Below, in pieces: positions 16,470 through 25,750 of a stretch of 64,000 nt of DNA; the stretch's first letter is position 1, and every line of letters starts with the position of its first letter. The DNA is from JAFGUB01 sp050305515 (lineage in GTDB: Bacteria; Campylobacterota; Campylobacteria; Campylobacterales; Sulfurimonadaceae), in contig JBNLFL010000015.1 of NCBI GenBank assembly GCA_050305515.1, positions 1 through 64,000 on the forward strand. The letters run 5' to 3'. Under the pieces are notes generated by a model. It had not been told where the DNA came from. It did not search any database and saw only the letters and a list, made by a program, of their open reading frames with translations. Both the position numbers and the translations under genes were made by a program.

Positions 16470-17485
16470 ACTTTGTATTTCCCCAAATACCACTCAATGG
16501 TTTTCACAATCCCGCTCTCAAAATTCTCATCCGCTTTCCAACCCAGTTCTCTTTCCAGTTTGGTCGCATCAATCGCATAGCGTCGGTCGTGTCCGGCGCG
16601 GTCTTCTACATAGGTGATCTGTTCCGTGTAGCTTCCGCTTGGTTTGGGGCTGAGAGTATCCAGGATTTCGCATACCGTGCGGGCGATGGTATTGTTGTTG
16701 CGTTCATTGCGCCCACCAATGTTATAGGTCTCTCCGGATTTGCCATCGTGGTAGACCAGGTCGATTCCCTTGCAGTGATCGAGCACATAAAGCCAGTCTC
16801 TGATGTTCCTGCCGTCGCCGTAGATGGGAATAGGTTCTCCTGCCAGTGCTTTTCTGATAATAGTCGGAATCAGTTTTTCATCATGTTGTTTGGGCCCATA
16901 ATTGTTCGAGCAGTTGGTGATGACCGTATTCATACCATAGGTCTCCCGGTAGCTGCGGACGATCATATCGCTTGAGGCTTTGCTCGCTGAGTAGGGGCTG
17001 TTGGGGGCGTAGGGCGTGGTTTCGGTAAAGAGGTCGTTCGGATCGTCACTGAGGGTGCCGTAGACTTCATCGGTAGAAATGTGATGAAACCGGCACGTCT
17101 CATAACCTGCCTTACATGTAAAAGGTTTGTTCATCCAATGCTTGTAAGCCACATCCAGTAGGGTAAAGGTGCCGTTGACGTTGGTTTGGACAAACACCCC
17201 CGGATTCTTGATGGAGTTGTCCACATGGCTCTCTGCAGCGAAGTGGATGACGCCTCTGATGTCATAGTCACTGAAGATGAATTCGACAAGCTCGCGGTTG
17301 CAGATATCGCCCTTGATGAACTTGTAACGGGGATGCCCTTCGACCTCTTTAAGGTTTTCAAGGTTGCCCGCATAGGTGAGCAGGTCGAGGTTGATGAGGG
17401 AATAGTCGGGGTACTTCTCCAGAAAGTAGGGCACAAAGTTGCTGCCGATAAATCCGGCGCATCCGGTGACAAGTATGTGGTGCAT
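16466..17485 (-). CDS. rfbB: dTDP-glucose 4,6-dehydratase
   Basis: This 339-residue short-chain dehydrogenase has the Rossmann motif TGCAGFIG at residues 7-14, ISTDEVYG near 136-143, the catalytic YSASK near 165-169 and FAAESHVDNS. It makes dTDP-4-keto-6-deoxyglucose, the second step to dTDP-L-rhamnose. The loop at residues 121-125 (PFTCK) is encoded across a TTACATGTAA palindrome. Start overlaps the rfbD stop (TAATG). From here on, base composition is clearly more GC-rich than left of about 14.3 kb. Confidence 0.95.
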   Translation of the reverse strand: MHHILVTGCAGFIGSNFVPYFLEKYPDYSLINLDLLTYAGNLENLKEVEGHPRYKFIKGDICNRELVEFIFSDYDIRGVIHFAAESHVDNSIKNPGVFVQTNVNGTFTLLDVAYKHWMNKPFTCKAGYETCRFHHISTDEVYGTLSDDPNDLFTETTPYAPNSPYSASKASSDMIVRSYRETYGMNTVITNCSNNYGPKQHDEKLIPTIIRKALAGEPIPIYGDGRNIRDWLYVLDHCKGIDLVYHDGKSGETYNIGGRNERNNNTIARTVCEILDTLSPKPSGSYTEQITYVEDRAGHDRRYAIDATKLERELGWKADENFESGIVKTIEWYLGKYKV

Positions 17486-18354
17486 TATTTTCTCTCTCCC
17501 AAAGTTCTCAGACAGTGATCGAGCCCCTCTTTCCAGTAGGGGATCTCAATGTCAAACTTCTTTTTGATTTTGGCTTTGCTCAGCAGGCTGTAGTGCGGGC
17601 GCTTGGCCGGGGTGGGGTACTGCTCTGTCGTAATCGGAGTGACCTTACATGGTAGCTTCGCCATACGCATGATCTCATGGGCAAAGTCATACCAGCTGCA
17701 GGCCCCCTCGTTGGTGTAGTGGTAGATTTCCGGGGTACTGTTTTCAATTCGGGGGAGCAGGTGCAGTATGGCGGCGGCAAGATGTCTGGCATAGGTCGGG
17801 GTACCGACCTGATCGAAAATGACACCGAGGCTCTCCCGCTCCTTGCCCAGCCTGAGTATCGTCTTGACGAAGTTGGCTCCAAAGCTGGAGTAGACCCATG
17901 AGGTGCGGATGATGACGCTGTTTGAGGGGTTTACATGTAAGAGTGCTTCTTCGCCTTTGAGCTTCGTTGTGCCATAGACACTTTGTGGATTGGTGGCATC
18001 GGTTTCGATGTAGGGTTTGTGATTGGTACCGTCAAAGACATAATCGGTGCTTACATGTAAGAGATTGATGTTGTATTCTTTGGCTACTTCTGCCAGGTTC
18101 CTGACGGCGCCATGGTTGATGGCATCGCAAAGCGCTTCTTCGCTCTCGGCCTTGTCCACCGCCGTGTAAGCTGCACAGTTGATGATGTGGGTGATGGCAT
18201 GTGCTTTACATGTAAGCGCAATGGCCGCTTTGTCGGTAATATCGAGTGTGGCACTGTCGGTGAAGTGAAAGGTCCACTCCGGATGGTTGCCAGAGAGTGC
18301 TTTGATTTCAGATCCGAGCTGACCGCTCGCTCCGGTGACAAGAATATTAACCAC
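17485..18354 (-). CDS. rfbD: dTDP-4-dehydrorhamnose reductase
   Basis: This 289-residue reductase of the RmlD family makes dTDP-L-rhamnose, the last step of the pathway. Visible are the NADPH motif GASGQLGSE, NCAAYTAVDKAE and the catalytic pair in VSTDYVFDG and YGTTKLKGE. The start is taken as GTG 18352-18354, eight bases inside rfbC, because the protein begins VNILVTG in the family. Three TTACATGTAA palindromes lie in this gene, read as LLHV, LLHV and LTCK. Confidence 0.93.
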   Translation of the reverse strand: MVNILVTGASGQLGSEIKALSGNHPEWTFHFTDSATLDITDKAAIALTCKAHAITHIINCAAYTAVDKAESEEALCDAINHGAVRNLAEVAKEYNINLLHVSTDYVFDGTNHKPYIETDATNPQSVYGTTKLKGEEALLHVNPSNSVIIRTSWVYSSFGANFVKTILRLGKERESLGVIFDQVGTPTYARHLAAAILHLLPRIENSTPEIYHYTNEGACSWYDFAHEIMRMAKLPCKVTPITTEQYPTPAKRPHYSLLSKAKIKKKFDIEIPYWKEGLDHCLRTLGERK

Positions 18355-18922
18355 GGTAGTAGTCCTTGCCGTATTCAAAGAGTTCGGCCTGTGAGAGCAG
18401 CGGCTGCCTGGTGTCTTTTTCCGAGAGTTTGAGTTCACTGTGGGGAAGCCTCCAGTCAATGCCGATGGCCGCATCATCAAAGGCAATGCCCCGGTCGCAT
18501 TCGGGGCTGTAGTAGCTGTCTACCTTGTAGGCAAAGACGGTGTCATCTTCAAGCACTACAAATCCGTGGGCAAAGCCTCGGGGAACAAGGAGCTGTTTCT
18601 TATTCTCGGCAGTGAGTTCGACGGCCACATGCTGCCCGAAGGTAGGCGAGCCTTGGCGGATGTCCACTGCGACATCGAGCACACTGCCCGCAATGACGCG
18701 GACGAGCTTGGTCTGCGCAAAGGGCGGAAGCTGGTAGTGCAGGCCCCTGAGCACCCCTTTGGAAGATTTGCTCTCATTGTCCTGACAAAAGGCAACCCTG
18801 TAACCCAGAAAGTCAAAGAGCCTGTCTTCCCTGAAGGTCTCCACGAAGTAGCCGCGATGGTCGCCATGGACTTTGGGTTCAATGATGATGACATCGGCAA
18901 TGGCGGTACGGGTGAAGGTCAT
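18347..18922 (-). CDS. rfbC: dTDP-4-dehydrorhamnose 3,5-epimerase
   Basis: This 191-residue cupin has the RmlC signatures DHRGYFVETFRED, GVLRGLHYQ with the catalytic His, and VPRGFAHGF. It epimerises dTDP-4-keto-6-deoxyglucose at C3 and C5 in the rhamnose pathway. It overlaps rfbA by four bases (ATGA) and rfbD by eight. Length is normal for the family. Confidence 0.95.
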   Translation of the reverse strand: MTFTRTAIADVIIIEPKVHGDHRGYFVETFREDRLFDFLGYRVAFCQDNESKSSKGVLRGLHYQLPPFAQTKLVRVIAGSVLDVAVDIRQGSPTFGQHVAVELTAENKKQLLVPRGFAHGFVVLEDDTVFAYKVDSYYSPECDRGIAFDDAAIGIDWRLPHSELKLSEKDTRQPLLSQAELFEYGKDYYRG

Positions 18923-19809
18923 TTGATGATCCTGCCTTCATGGGCACGGCGAATGAGATATTCGCCGTACTGGTTCTTCTTGAGCGGTTCGGCAAGGGTG
19001 AGCAGCTGCTCCTTGCCGATATAACCCATTTCAAAGGCGATCTCTTCAATACAGGCGACCTTGAGGCTCTGACGGCGCTCTATGGTCTGAATGAAGTTAG
19101 ACGCATCAAGCAGGCTCTCATGGGTGCCGGTGTCAAGCCAGGCATAGCCGCGGCCCATCAGCTCCATCTTGAGCTTACCTTGTTCCAGATAGGCCTGATT
19201 CACCGAAGTGATCTCCAGCTCGCCGCGCTCTGAAGGCCTGACGTTTTTGGCAATCTCCACAACAGAGTTGGGGTAGAAGTAGAGCCCCGTGACGGCGTAG
19301 TTGCTTTTGGGAACTTTGGGCTTCTCTTCAATAGAGGTGACATGCCCTTCTTCATCGAAAGCAGCAACCCCGTAGCGCTGCGGGTCTTTGACGTAATAGC
19401 CAAAAACGGTGGCCATGTCAGCTTCTTTGACGTTTCTGACCGATTGGGCCAGAAGGCGTGTGAACCCCTGACCGTAAAAGATGTTGTCTCCCAGAACCAG
19501 ACAGACATCATCGTGACCGATAAAGGCTTCTCCGAGTATAAACGCCTGTGCCAGACCGTCAGGGGAGGGCTGAACTACATACTCGAAGCTCATGCCCAGA
19601 TGCGAACCGTCTCCGAGCAGGTTGATGAAATTGCTCTGATCTTCCGGCGTGGTGATGATGAGCACCTCTTTGATGCCTGAGAGCATCAGCACGGAAAGCG
19701 GATAGTAGATCATCGGCTTGTCGTAGATGGGCACGAGCTGTTTGGAGACCCCTTTGGTGATGGGGTACAGACGGGTGCCCGAACCTCCGGCGAGGATGAT
19801 GCCTTTCAT
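18919..19809 (-). CDS. rfbA: Glucose-1-phosphate thymidylyltransferase
   Basis: This 296-residue enzyme activates glucose-1-phosphate with dTTP, the first step to dTDP-rhamnose. The nucleotide loop GGSGTRLYP at residues 8-16, VLGDNIFYG with the metal-binding Asp, and the EEKPK segment are clear. Start ATG 19807-19809 overlaps the cysQ stop by four bases; the open frame upstream of it is not family-like. All four rml enzymes are present, so the island can make its own rhamnose donor. Confidence 0.95.
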   Translation of the reverse strand: MKGIILAGGSGTRLYPITKGVSKQLVPIYDKPMIYYPLSVLMLSGIKEVLIITTPEDQSNFINLLGDGSHLGMSFEYVVQPSPDGLAQAFILGEAFIGHDDVCLVLGDNIFYGQGFTRLLAQSVRNVKEADMATVFGYYVKDPQRYGVAAFDEEGHVTSIEEKPKVPKSNYAVTGLYFYPNSVVEIAKNVRPSERGELEITSVNQAYLEQGKLKMELMGRGYAWLDTGTHESLLDASNFIQTIERRQSLKVACIEEIAFEMGYIGKEQLLTLAEPLKKNQYGEYLIRRAHEGRIIK

Positions 19810-20594
19810 AAATATACTCCTTTGACAACAAACCACGGATTGAGCAGGTTTTCTTTATTGTAAATCAGCTTCTCTTCATAGGAGCCGTCTTCCGGATTGA
19901 ACTCATAGCTCATCTTGCCCGCTTCGCGTACAATGGCATCGGCGGCAGCGGTGTCCCACTCCATGGTGGGGGCGAGACGGGGGTAGATATCTGCTTCACC
20001 TTCCGCCACCATGCAGAGCTTGAGAGAACTTCCTTTGGAAGTCAGTGTGCAGTTTTCAGTGTGTCGTGTCAAGTTATCTATGAAGCTTTGAGTTTCCGGT
20101 GACAAGTGCGATTTGGAGGCTACTACTTTGAGCTCTTTTTCGGGTGAGTGGTTTACATGTAGAGGAAGTTTATGGCCGTTTTTGTAGGCCCCTTCACCCT
20201 GTTTCGCCTTATACATCTCTCCCAGTGCCGGGGCGTACACCACACCGAGCACGGGAGTGTCATCATGAATCAGGGCGATATTGACGGTAAACTCGTCATT
20301 TTTCTTGATGAACTCCTTAGTACCGTCAATCGGGTCGATGCACCAGTAGTATTCCCAGCCCTGACGTTCTTCGTAGGGAACCATTTTGTTCTCTTCGGAG
20401 AGCAGGGGAATATCGGGGTAGAGGGCGTGAAGCGCATTGCAGATGATCTCGTTGGAGAGGGTGTCGGCTTCGGTGAGCGGCGACTTGTCATCTTTATAGA
20501 CGACACTGAAGTCCCTCTGGTAGATCTCCATGATGGCATCACCCGCCTGGTGGGCAATGGCGACGATATCGGAGAGTTTGATAGTATCAAGCAT
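19806..20594 (-). CDS. cysQ: 3'(2'),5'-bisphosphate nucleotidase
   Basis: This 262-residue member of the inositol monophosphatase fold has the metal site DPIDGTKEF at residues 87-95 and WDTAAADAI near 210. CysQ hydrolyses PAP, the product left after sulfotransferases use PAPS, and so prevents PAP build-up. Its place between cysC and rfbA in a cluster with sulfotransferases fits that role. Start ATG 20592-20594 lies eight bases inside cysC. A one-mismatch palindrome (20153-20162) encodes LHVN. Confidence 0.9.
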   Translation of the reverse strand: MLDTIKLSDIVAIAHQAGDAIMEIYQRDFSVVYKDDKSPLTEADTLSNEIICNALHALYPDIPLLSEENKMVPYEERQGWEYYWCIDPIDGTKEFIKKNDEFTVNIALIHDDTPVLGVVYAPALGEMYKAKQGEGAYKNGHKLPLHVNHSPEKELKVVASKSHLSPETQSFIDNLTRHTENCTLTSKGSSLKLCMVAEGEADIYPRLAPTMEWDTAAADAIVREAGKMSYEFNPEDGSYEEKLIYNKENLLNPWFVVKGVYL

Positions 20595-21213
20595 GAAGGG
20601 TGCCTTTGTGTTCAAGGTAGGTGAGAATCTGATCAACCGAAGCGTCAATGCTCTGCTCGGCTGTCTTTACATGTAACTCCGGTTTCACCGGTGCCTCATA
20701 GGGAGAACTGATACCGGTAAACTCTGGGATCTCCCCGGCACGGGCTTTTTTATAGAGCCCTTTGGAGTCGCGTCCTTCGCATACTTCAAGCGGCGTATCG
20801 ATAAAGATTTCGATAAATTCATCCTGTTCTACCAGTGTGCGTACACTGTCGCGCTCTTTTTGGTAGGGAGAGATAAATGCGGTTAGAACGATGGTTCCGG
20901 CATCGACGAAGAGCTTGGCCACTTCGCCGATACGGCGCAGGTTTTCGACACGGTCGGCTTCACTGAAGCCAAGACCCTTGTTTAGTCCCATGCGGATGTT
21001 GTCGCCATCAAGCAGGTAGGTGTGGTGTCCCTTTACATGTAAGGCCGACTCGACGGCATTGGCAATGGTAGACTTGCCGCTGCCGCTGAGTCCCGTGAAC
21101 CAGAGAATGCAGGGTTTCTGCCCTTTGAGTGCTGCGCGTTCGGCTTTGCTGACGTGGTGGTCGTGCCAGACGAGATGCGAGTGAGGTGAAGGCATGCGTT
21201 GATATCCTTTCAT
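20587..21213 (-). CDS. cysC: Adenylylsulfate (APS) kinase
   Basis: This 208-residue kinase has Walker A GLSGSGKST at residues 41-49, DGDNIRMGLN, LTAFISPYQKERD and GLYKKARAGEI. It phosphorylates APS to PAPS, the donor for the sulfotransferases in the island. Start ATG 21211-21213 overlaps the permease stop (ATGA). Two TTACATGTAA copies lie inside and are read as LHVK both times, in surface positions at the P-loop helix end and near the C-terminus. Confidence 0.93.
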   Translation of the reverse strand: MKGYQRMPSPHSHLVWHDHHVSKAERAALKGQKPCILWFTGLSGSGKSTIANAVESALHVKGHHTYLLDGDNIRMGLNKGLGFSEADRVENLRRIGEVAKLFVDAGTIVLTAFISPYQKERDSVRTLVEQDEFIEIFIDTPLEVCEGRDSKGLYKKARAGEIPEFTGISSPYEAPVKPELHVKTAEQSIDASVDQILTYLEHKGTLHA

Positions 21214-22937
21214 GAAAATGGGAAGAATAGTGGGATAAGCGTGAGAACGATCACGCCATAAAGCAGTGAAAGTGGCGCCCCCAGACGTAGATAATCGGAG
21301 AAGCGGTAGCGACCCGGACCATAAACCATCAGATTGGTCTGATAGCCGTATGGGGTCATGAAACTGGCACTCGCGCCGTAGGCAACAGCCAGAATAAATG
21401 GTGTGGGATCGACATTCAGTTCCGTCGCCGTGGCATAAGCAACAGGAAAAGCAAGCGCGGCGGCAGCATTATTGGTGATCAGTTCCGTCAGGAGCACACT
21501 AATCAGATAGACGGAGATAAACTGCCCGTAGATGCCCCAGTCGCTAAATAGGATATTGATAGCCGAAACAATCAGGTGTGCCGCTCCGGAACTGTTCATC
21601 ACCTGTGAGATCCCCAGCGCTGATCCGACGAGGATCAGAATATCAAAAGGAATACGCCGTCGAATCTCATGAACCGGCAGGATATTCAACATCACCAGCC
21701 CCGCAAGATAGAAGATAAGCCCATTGAGAAGTGGCAGGATACCTGCCAGATTCAGTCCGAGTACCGTGACAAAACCTGCAATCATAAGGTTGCTTGAGGT
21801 ACCGGAAAGCTTGCGCTTAAGTGAAACACCCTGTACGACATAGAAGTTTCTTTCAATGTTGTCACGCTTGGAGAAATCTTCGCCAACGGCGAGCACGAGC
21901 GTATCGCCGCTTTGAATCGTGATGTCTCCAATTTTGCCTGAAAGCCGTTCACTGCCCCGGCGTACCGCAACAACGGCGGCATCGAACTTGGAACGGAAAT
22001 TAGCGTCCCGGATACTGATACCTATCAGGATCGATTCATGAGAGACTACCACTTCGACAAGATTGGATTCCAGTATGGAGCTGTTGGCATTGAAAATTTC
22101 CAACCCCTCAAAGCGCTGGAGATCATGCAGATTTTCAAGATTTCCGGCAAAAACGAGAATATCGCCCTCTTCGATACGCTCTTTGGGAGCAACGGGAGAG
22201 ATAAGTGTGTCACGGCGTAAAATCTCCGCCAGGAAGAGATTTTCAAGGCTTCGAAATCCATTGGCTTCGATGCTTTTTCCTATGAGAGACGCATTCGGGG
22301 TTACCAGGGCTTCGACAAAATAGTTGGTTCGAATTTCCGGTCGCGTCTGTTCGTAGCGGGGCAAAAAACGCCGCATCAGAAGGATGAGTGTTGTGCCGCC
22401 TAATACCAGTGGCAATCCGACATAGATGAAATCGAGCAGTTTGAATCCGGGATGTCCCTGTAAAAGGGCGAGCGAGTTGACGATGAGATTCGTAGAAGTG
22501 CCTACGAGCGTCATGGTTCCGCCCAAAATAGCAATATAAGACAGCGGTAGCAGGTATTGTGAAGGGATAATGCGGGGATTGGCTTTGATGACTCCCATCA
22601 TGGTCGCAACAACAGCAGTATTATTGAGCAGTCCCGAAATTGTAGCGGCAATTCCTGACATCCTGAAAAGCGATTTAAAATAAGCTTCAGGATCAAAAAG
22701 ACGTTGCGAAAGATATTGAAGATAGTGACTGCGTTCCAGCGGCGCGGTGACAATGAGCAAAATTGCCAGGGTGATCAGTGCCGGATTGACGAAATTTGCA
22801 ATCATGGACTTTGCTTCGATCAGTCCCAGCGCAAAAAAGAGAAAGAGCACCGATGCGAAAAGAACGGCAGGCTTGTGTTGCGTTTTGATCAATACGGTAA
22901 CGAGACCGGCCATGATAGCAAGAACAAGCCATGCCAT
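21210..22937 (-). CDS. SLC13-type permease with two TrkA-C domains, probable sulfate transporter
   Basis: This 575-residue protein has about ten membrane segments split by a soluble region (about residues 205-365) containing two TrkA-C-like domains. GTSTNLIVNSLAL and ELITNNAAAALAFPVA are the paired Na+/substrate signatures of the divalent-anion symporter family. Position between cysC and cysN, touching cysN without a gap, suggests sulfate import for PAPS synthesis. Related proteins take up other anions, so the substrate is inferred from context. Confidence 0.85.
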   Translation of the reverse strand: MAWLVLAIMAGLVTVLIKTQHKPAVLFASVLFLFFALGLIEAKSMIANFVNPALITLAILLIVTAPLERSHYLQYLSQRLFDPEAYFKSLFRMSGIAATISGLLNNTAVVATMMGVIKANPRIIPSQYLLPLSYIAILGGTMTLVGTSTNLIVNSLALLQGHPGFKLLDFIYVGLPLVLGGTTLILLMRRFLPRYEQTRPEIRTNYFVEALVTPNASLIGKSIEANGFRSLENLFLAEILRRDTLISPVAPKERIEEGDILVFAGNLENLHDLQRFEGLEIFNANSSILESNLVEVVVSHESILIGISIRDANFRSKFDAAVVAVRRGSERLSGKIGDITIQSGDTLVLAVGEDFSKRDNIERNFYVVQGVSLKRKLSGTSSNLMIAGFVTVLGLNLAGILPLLNGLIFYLAGLVMLNILPVHEIRRRIPFDILILVGSALGISQVMNSSGAAHLIVSAINILFSDWGIYGQFISVYLISVLLTELITNNAAAALAFPVAYATATELNVDPTPFILAVAYGASASFMTPYGYQTNLMVYGPGRYRFSDYLRLGAPLSLLYGVIVLTLIPLFFPFS

Positions 22938-24365
22938 CTAATGGACCGCCTTACATTCCCACTCCGGGAAGTGTTTACGGATGTAGGCATTGAGTGCCAC
23001 TTCCGCTTCGGAATAGGCGCGATGTTCGGTGCTCACGTTGTCTGAATCCCTTCGGCTGACATCGACGATCATCCCTGCTCCCACGGTGTTGTTGGTGATA
23101 CGGTCAATGACAATGAAACTTCCGCTCTCCCGGTTCTCTCTGTAGGCGTCCACGGCAATGGGCCGGGTAAGGCTCATGCGGCAGGAGGCGATGTCGTTGA
23201 GGCCAAGCGTCTCGACCTGTGTGCGCTCATAAGTGTTGACATCGACCTTGTAGTTGATGTGTTCGAAACGGCCCGAGAGTACCGTGGTGGCGCGTTTGAT
23301 ATCATAGCTTCGCGTCACATCCATCGGCTTTTCGTCCATCCACACCAGCATCACTTTAAGCGCATTGGAGACACGGGGCAGTGCATCGGTATGGACGATC
23401 ATATCGCCGCGGGAGATGTCTACCTCTTCAGTGGTGGTCAGTGTGATCGCCATGGGGGTATAGGCTTCGGTTGTCGTTACATGTAAGCTGCCCTCGCTGA
23501 TATCTCCGGCGTTGATGATACTTTTGACGGTGGTACTTTTGCCTGATGGCAGCACCGTGATGGCATCGCCTACTTTGACGCTGCCGCTGGCAATGGTGCC
23601 GCAGAAGCCGCGGAAGTCCAGATTGGGGCGGTTGACATACTGCACCGGAAAGCGGAAATTCTCGGATTTGGGTTCTTTGGCAATATCCATCGTGTCAAGC
23701 AGCCTCAGCAGTGGCACGCCTTCAAACCAGGGGGTGCGCTCACTCTTCTCAACCACGTTGTCGCCATCGAGCGCGCTGATGGGAATATAATACGTGTGCA
23801 GTTTGGCGTGGGTAGTGGGTAGTGTTTGGAGGAGCGCTTCGTAATCAGCCTGAATCTGCTCGAATACCTCCTGCGAAAAGTCGACAAGGTCCATCTTGTT
23901 GATGGCAACGATAATGTGCTCGATGCCCAGCAGTGATACGATGTAGCTGTGGCGGCGTGTCTGGGTGAGAATCCCCTTGCGTGCGTCGATGAGAATGATG
24001 GCCACATCGGCGGTGGAAGCACCCGTGACCATATTGCGGGTGTACTGCTCATGTCCCGGGGTGTCGGCAATGATGAACTTTCTGTTGTCGGTGGCAAAGA
24101 AGCGGTACGCCACGTCGATGGTGATGCCCTGCTCGCGCTCGCTTTGCAGGCCATCGACCAGCAGCGCCATGTCGATCTTCTCTCCGGTGGTGCCGTACTT
24201 CTTGCTCTCATTCTCGGCCGCACTGAGCTGATCTTCAAAGATCATTTTTGAATCATAAAGCATCCGCCCGATCAGAGTAGACTTGCCGTCATCCACCGAT
24301 CCGCAGGTGAGAAAGCGGAGCATGCTTTTGTGCTCGTGGGTTTTCAGATAGGTTTCGATATTCAT
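22938..24365 (-). CDS. cysN: Sulfate adenylyltransferase, GTPase subunit
   Basis: This 475-residue EF-Tu-like GTPase has G1 SVDDGKST at residues 23-30, DTPGHEQYTRN (G3) and NKMD (G4). It couples GTP hydrolysis to APS formation by CysD. Start ATG 24363-24365 shares one base with the cysD stop (TAATG). It is not fused to the CysC domain, which is separate here. A palindrome at 23477-23486 is read as SLHVTT in a beta-barrel loop. Confidence 0.95.
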   Translation of the reverse strand: MNIETYLKTHEHKSMLRFLTCGSVDDGKSTLIGRMLYDSKMIFEDQLSAAENESKKYGTTGEKIDMALLVDGLQSEREQGITIDVAYRFFATDNRKFIIADTPGHEQYTRNMVTGASTADVAIILIDARKGILTQTRRHSYIVSLLGIEHIIVAINKMDLVDFSQEVFEQIQADYEALLQTLPTTHAKLHTYYIPISALDGDNVVEKSERTPWFEGVPLLRLLDTMDIAKEPKSENFRFPVQYVNRPNLDFRGFCGTIASGSVKVGDAITVLPSGKSTTVKSIINAGDISEGSLHVTTTEAYTPMAITLTTTEEVDISRGDMIVHTDALPRVSNALKVMLVWMDEKPMDVTRSYDIKRATTVLSGRFEHINYKVDVNTYERTQVETLGLNDIASCRMSLTRPIAVDAYRENRESGSFIVIDRITNNTVGAGMIVDVSRRDSDNVSTEHRAYSEAEVALNAYIRKHFPEWECKAVH

Positions 24366-25276
24366 TAGAAGTATCCCTCGATCTTTTTGCGCTCCATGGC
24401 CCCTTCCTGATCCTTGTCGATCAGGCGCCCCTCGCGCTCGCTGCTGCGTGAGAGCAGCATCTCCTGAATAATTTCGGGAAGTGTCGAGGCGCTGGAGTTG
24501 ATGGCACCGGTAAGCGGGTAGCATCCCAGCGTGCGGAAGCGCACCATCTCGTTTTTGGCCTTGGCGCGAAGTTCTTCGGGCATCCGCTCGTCATCCACCA
24601 TGATTTTGGTGCCTTCGTATTCGACTACAGGACGCTGCGCAGCGAAATAGAGCGAGGGGATGGGAATCTGTTCGAGGTAGATGTACTGCCAGATATCGAG
24701 CTCCGTCCAGTTGGAAATGGGAAAGACCCGTACGCTCTCGCCTTTGGCGATAGCGGTGTTATAGATGTTCCAGAGCTCGGGACGCTGGTTTTTCGGGTCC
24801 CAGCGGTGGGCTTTGTCGCGGAACGAGAAGATGCGTTCTTTGGCTCGGGACTTCTCCTCGTCACGCCGCGCTCCGCCGATGATGGCATCATACCCTCCGG
24901 CATTAAGCGCCTGTTTGAGCCCTTCGGTTTTCATGATGTCGGTATGCACCTTGGAGCCGTGCTTAAAGGGGGAGATGTTCATCGCAACCCCTTCGGGATT
25001 GGAGTGTACGACCAGGTCAAACCCGAGGGCTTTCGCACGCGCATCGCGAAACTCGATCATCTCTTTGAATTTCCACAGCGTGTCTACATGTAAGAGCGGA
25101 AAGGGGATCTTGCCCGGAGCAAACGCTTTCTGGGCAAGGTGGAGCATCACCGAGGAGTCTTTGCCCACCGAGTACATCATGACAGGCTTGGAAAACTCCG
25201 CCGCCACCTCGCGCAGGATGTGGATGGACTCCGCTTCGAGCGCTTTGAGGTGGGTGAGGGTCTCTTTGGTTGGCAT
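24365..25276 (-). CDS. cysD: Sulfate adenylyltransferase, catalytic subunit
   Basis: This 303-residue ATP pyrophosphatase has the PP-loop YSVGKDSSVML at residues 35-45, the conserved LLHVDTLWKF, GGARRDEEKSRAKER and a C-terminal RSSEREGR segment. It adenylates sulfate to APS. Start ATG 25274-25276 follows a good ribosome site (AAGGAG). It is the first gene of the long minus-strand transcript, so sulfate activation and polysaccharide genes are probably expressed together. Confidence 0.95.
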   Translation of the reverse strand: MPTKETLTHLKALEAESIHILREVAAEFSKPVMMYSVGKDSSVMLHLAQKAFAPGKIPFPLLHVDTLWKFKEMIEFRDARAKALGFDLVVHSNPEGVAMNISPFKHGSKVHTDIMKTEGLKQALNAGGYDAIIGGARRDEEKSRAKERIFSFRDKAHRWDPKNQRPELWNIYNTAIAKGESVRVFPISNWTELDIWQYIYLEQIPIPSLYFAAQRPVVEYEGTKIMVDDERMPEELRAKAKNEMVRFRTLGCYPLTGAINSSASTLPEIIQEMLLSRSSEREGRLIDKDQEGAMERKKIEGYF

Positions 25277-25332
25277 GGGGCTCCTTGTTATACTTGATTG
25301 TATGGGCAAATGGCCTGAATTAATTTTGTGAA

Positions 25333-25338
25333 AGTATA
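25333..25338 (-). promoter_or_regulatory. Probable -10 box of the cys-rfb-wzm/wzt operon
   Basis: On the minus strand TATACT, next to an AATTGAC segment, lies about 57 bases upstream of cysD. A second candidate (TATAAC) is just before the ribosome site. This 103-base gap is the only promoter-sized space before eleven tightly packed genes. Confidence 0.4.
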
Positions 25339-25379
25339 GTCAATTACTGATTAGAGCTCTGTTTGACAAAACAAAATTT

Positions 25380-25673
25380 TTACTGGAGTAATTCAAGCTC
25401 GTCAGTATATTTATGCTCGCAAAACGCTTCATAACTTGATTTATAGATTTTATAATGAGGTGTGTTTTTGTGGCCTTCGAGAGCCGTTTCATCTCGCCAG
25501 GTTTCAATAGCCATAAATTTATGAGGCTTCTCTTTGTATTGAACTATTTCGTAAAAAAGAAGCCCATCTTCAGCTTTCGAGGGTGTTACCATAGCACTGA
25601 GGATCGCCTTGAGCTGGGCTTCACAACCGGGTTTGGCAATGAAAGTCACACGTTTGGTGATGGTCATGTTCAT
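25380..25673 (-). CDS. Antibiotic biosynthesis monooxygenase (ABM) family protein
   Basis: This 97-residue protein has a ferredoxin-like alpha/beta pattern with KPGCEAQLKAIL, GLLFYEIVQ, FMAIETWRDETALEGH and an HYKIYKSSYEAF tail, typical of ABM-domain quinol monooxygenases or of small stress proteins of that fold. No cofactor is needed in the family. Start ATG 25671-25673, with an alternative two codons later. It is separate from the cys operon. The substrate is unknown. Confidence 0.8.
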   Translation of the reverse strand: MNMTITKRVTFIAKPGCEAQLKAILSAMVTPSKAEDGLLFYEIVQYKEKPHKFMAIETWRDETALEGHKNTPHYKIYKSSYEAFCEHKYTDELELLQ

Positions 25674-25750
25674 CTCTTTGAAATGGGTCTTTTGGAAGGG
25701 GAAGTATACCGAATGTTCAAAACAAAAACGGCAGCGGGTGCTGCCGCAAC

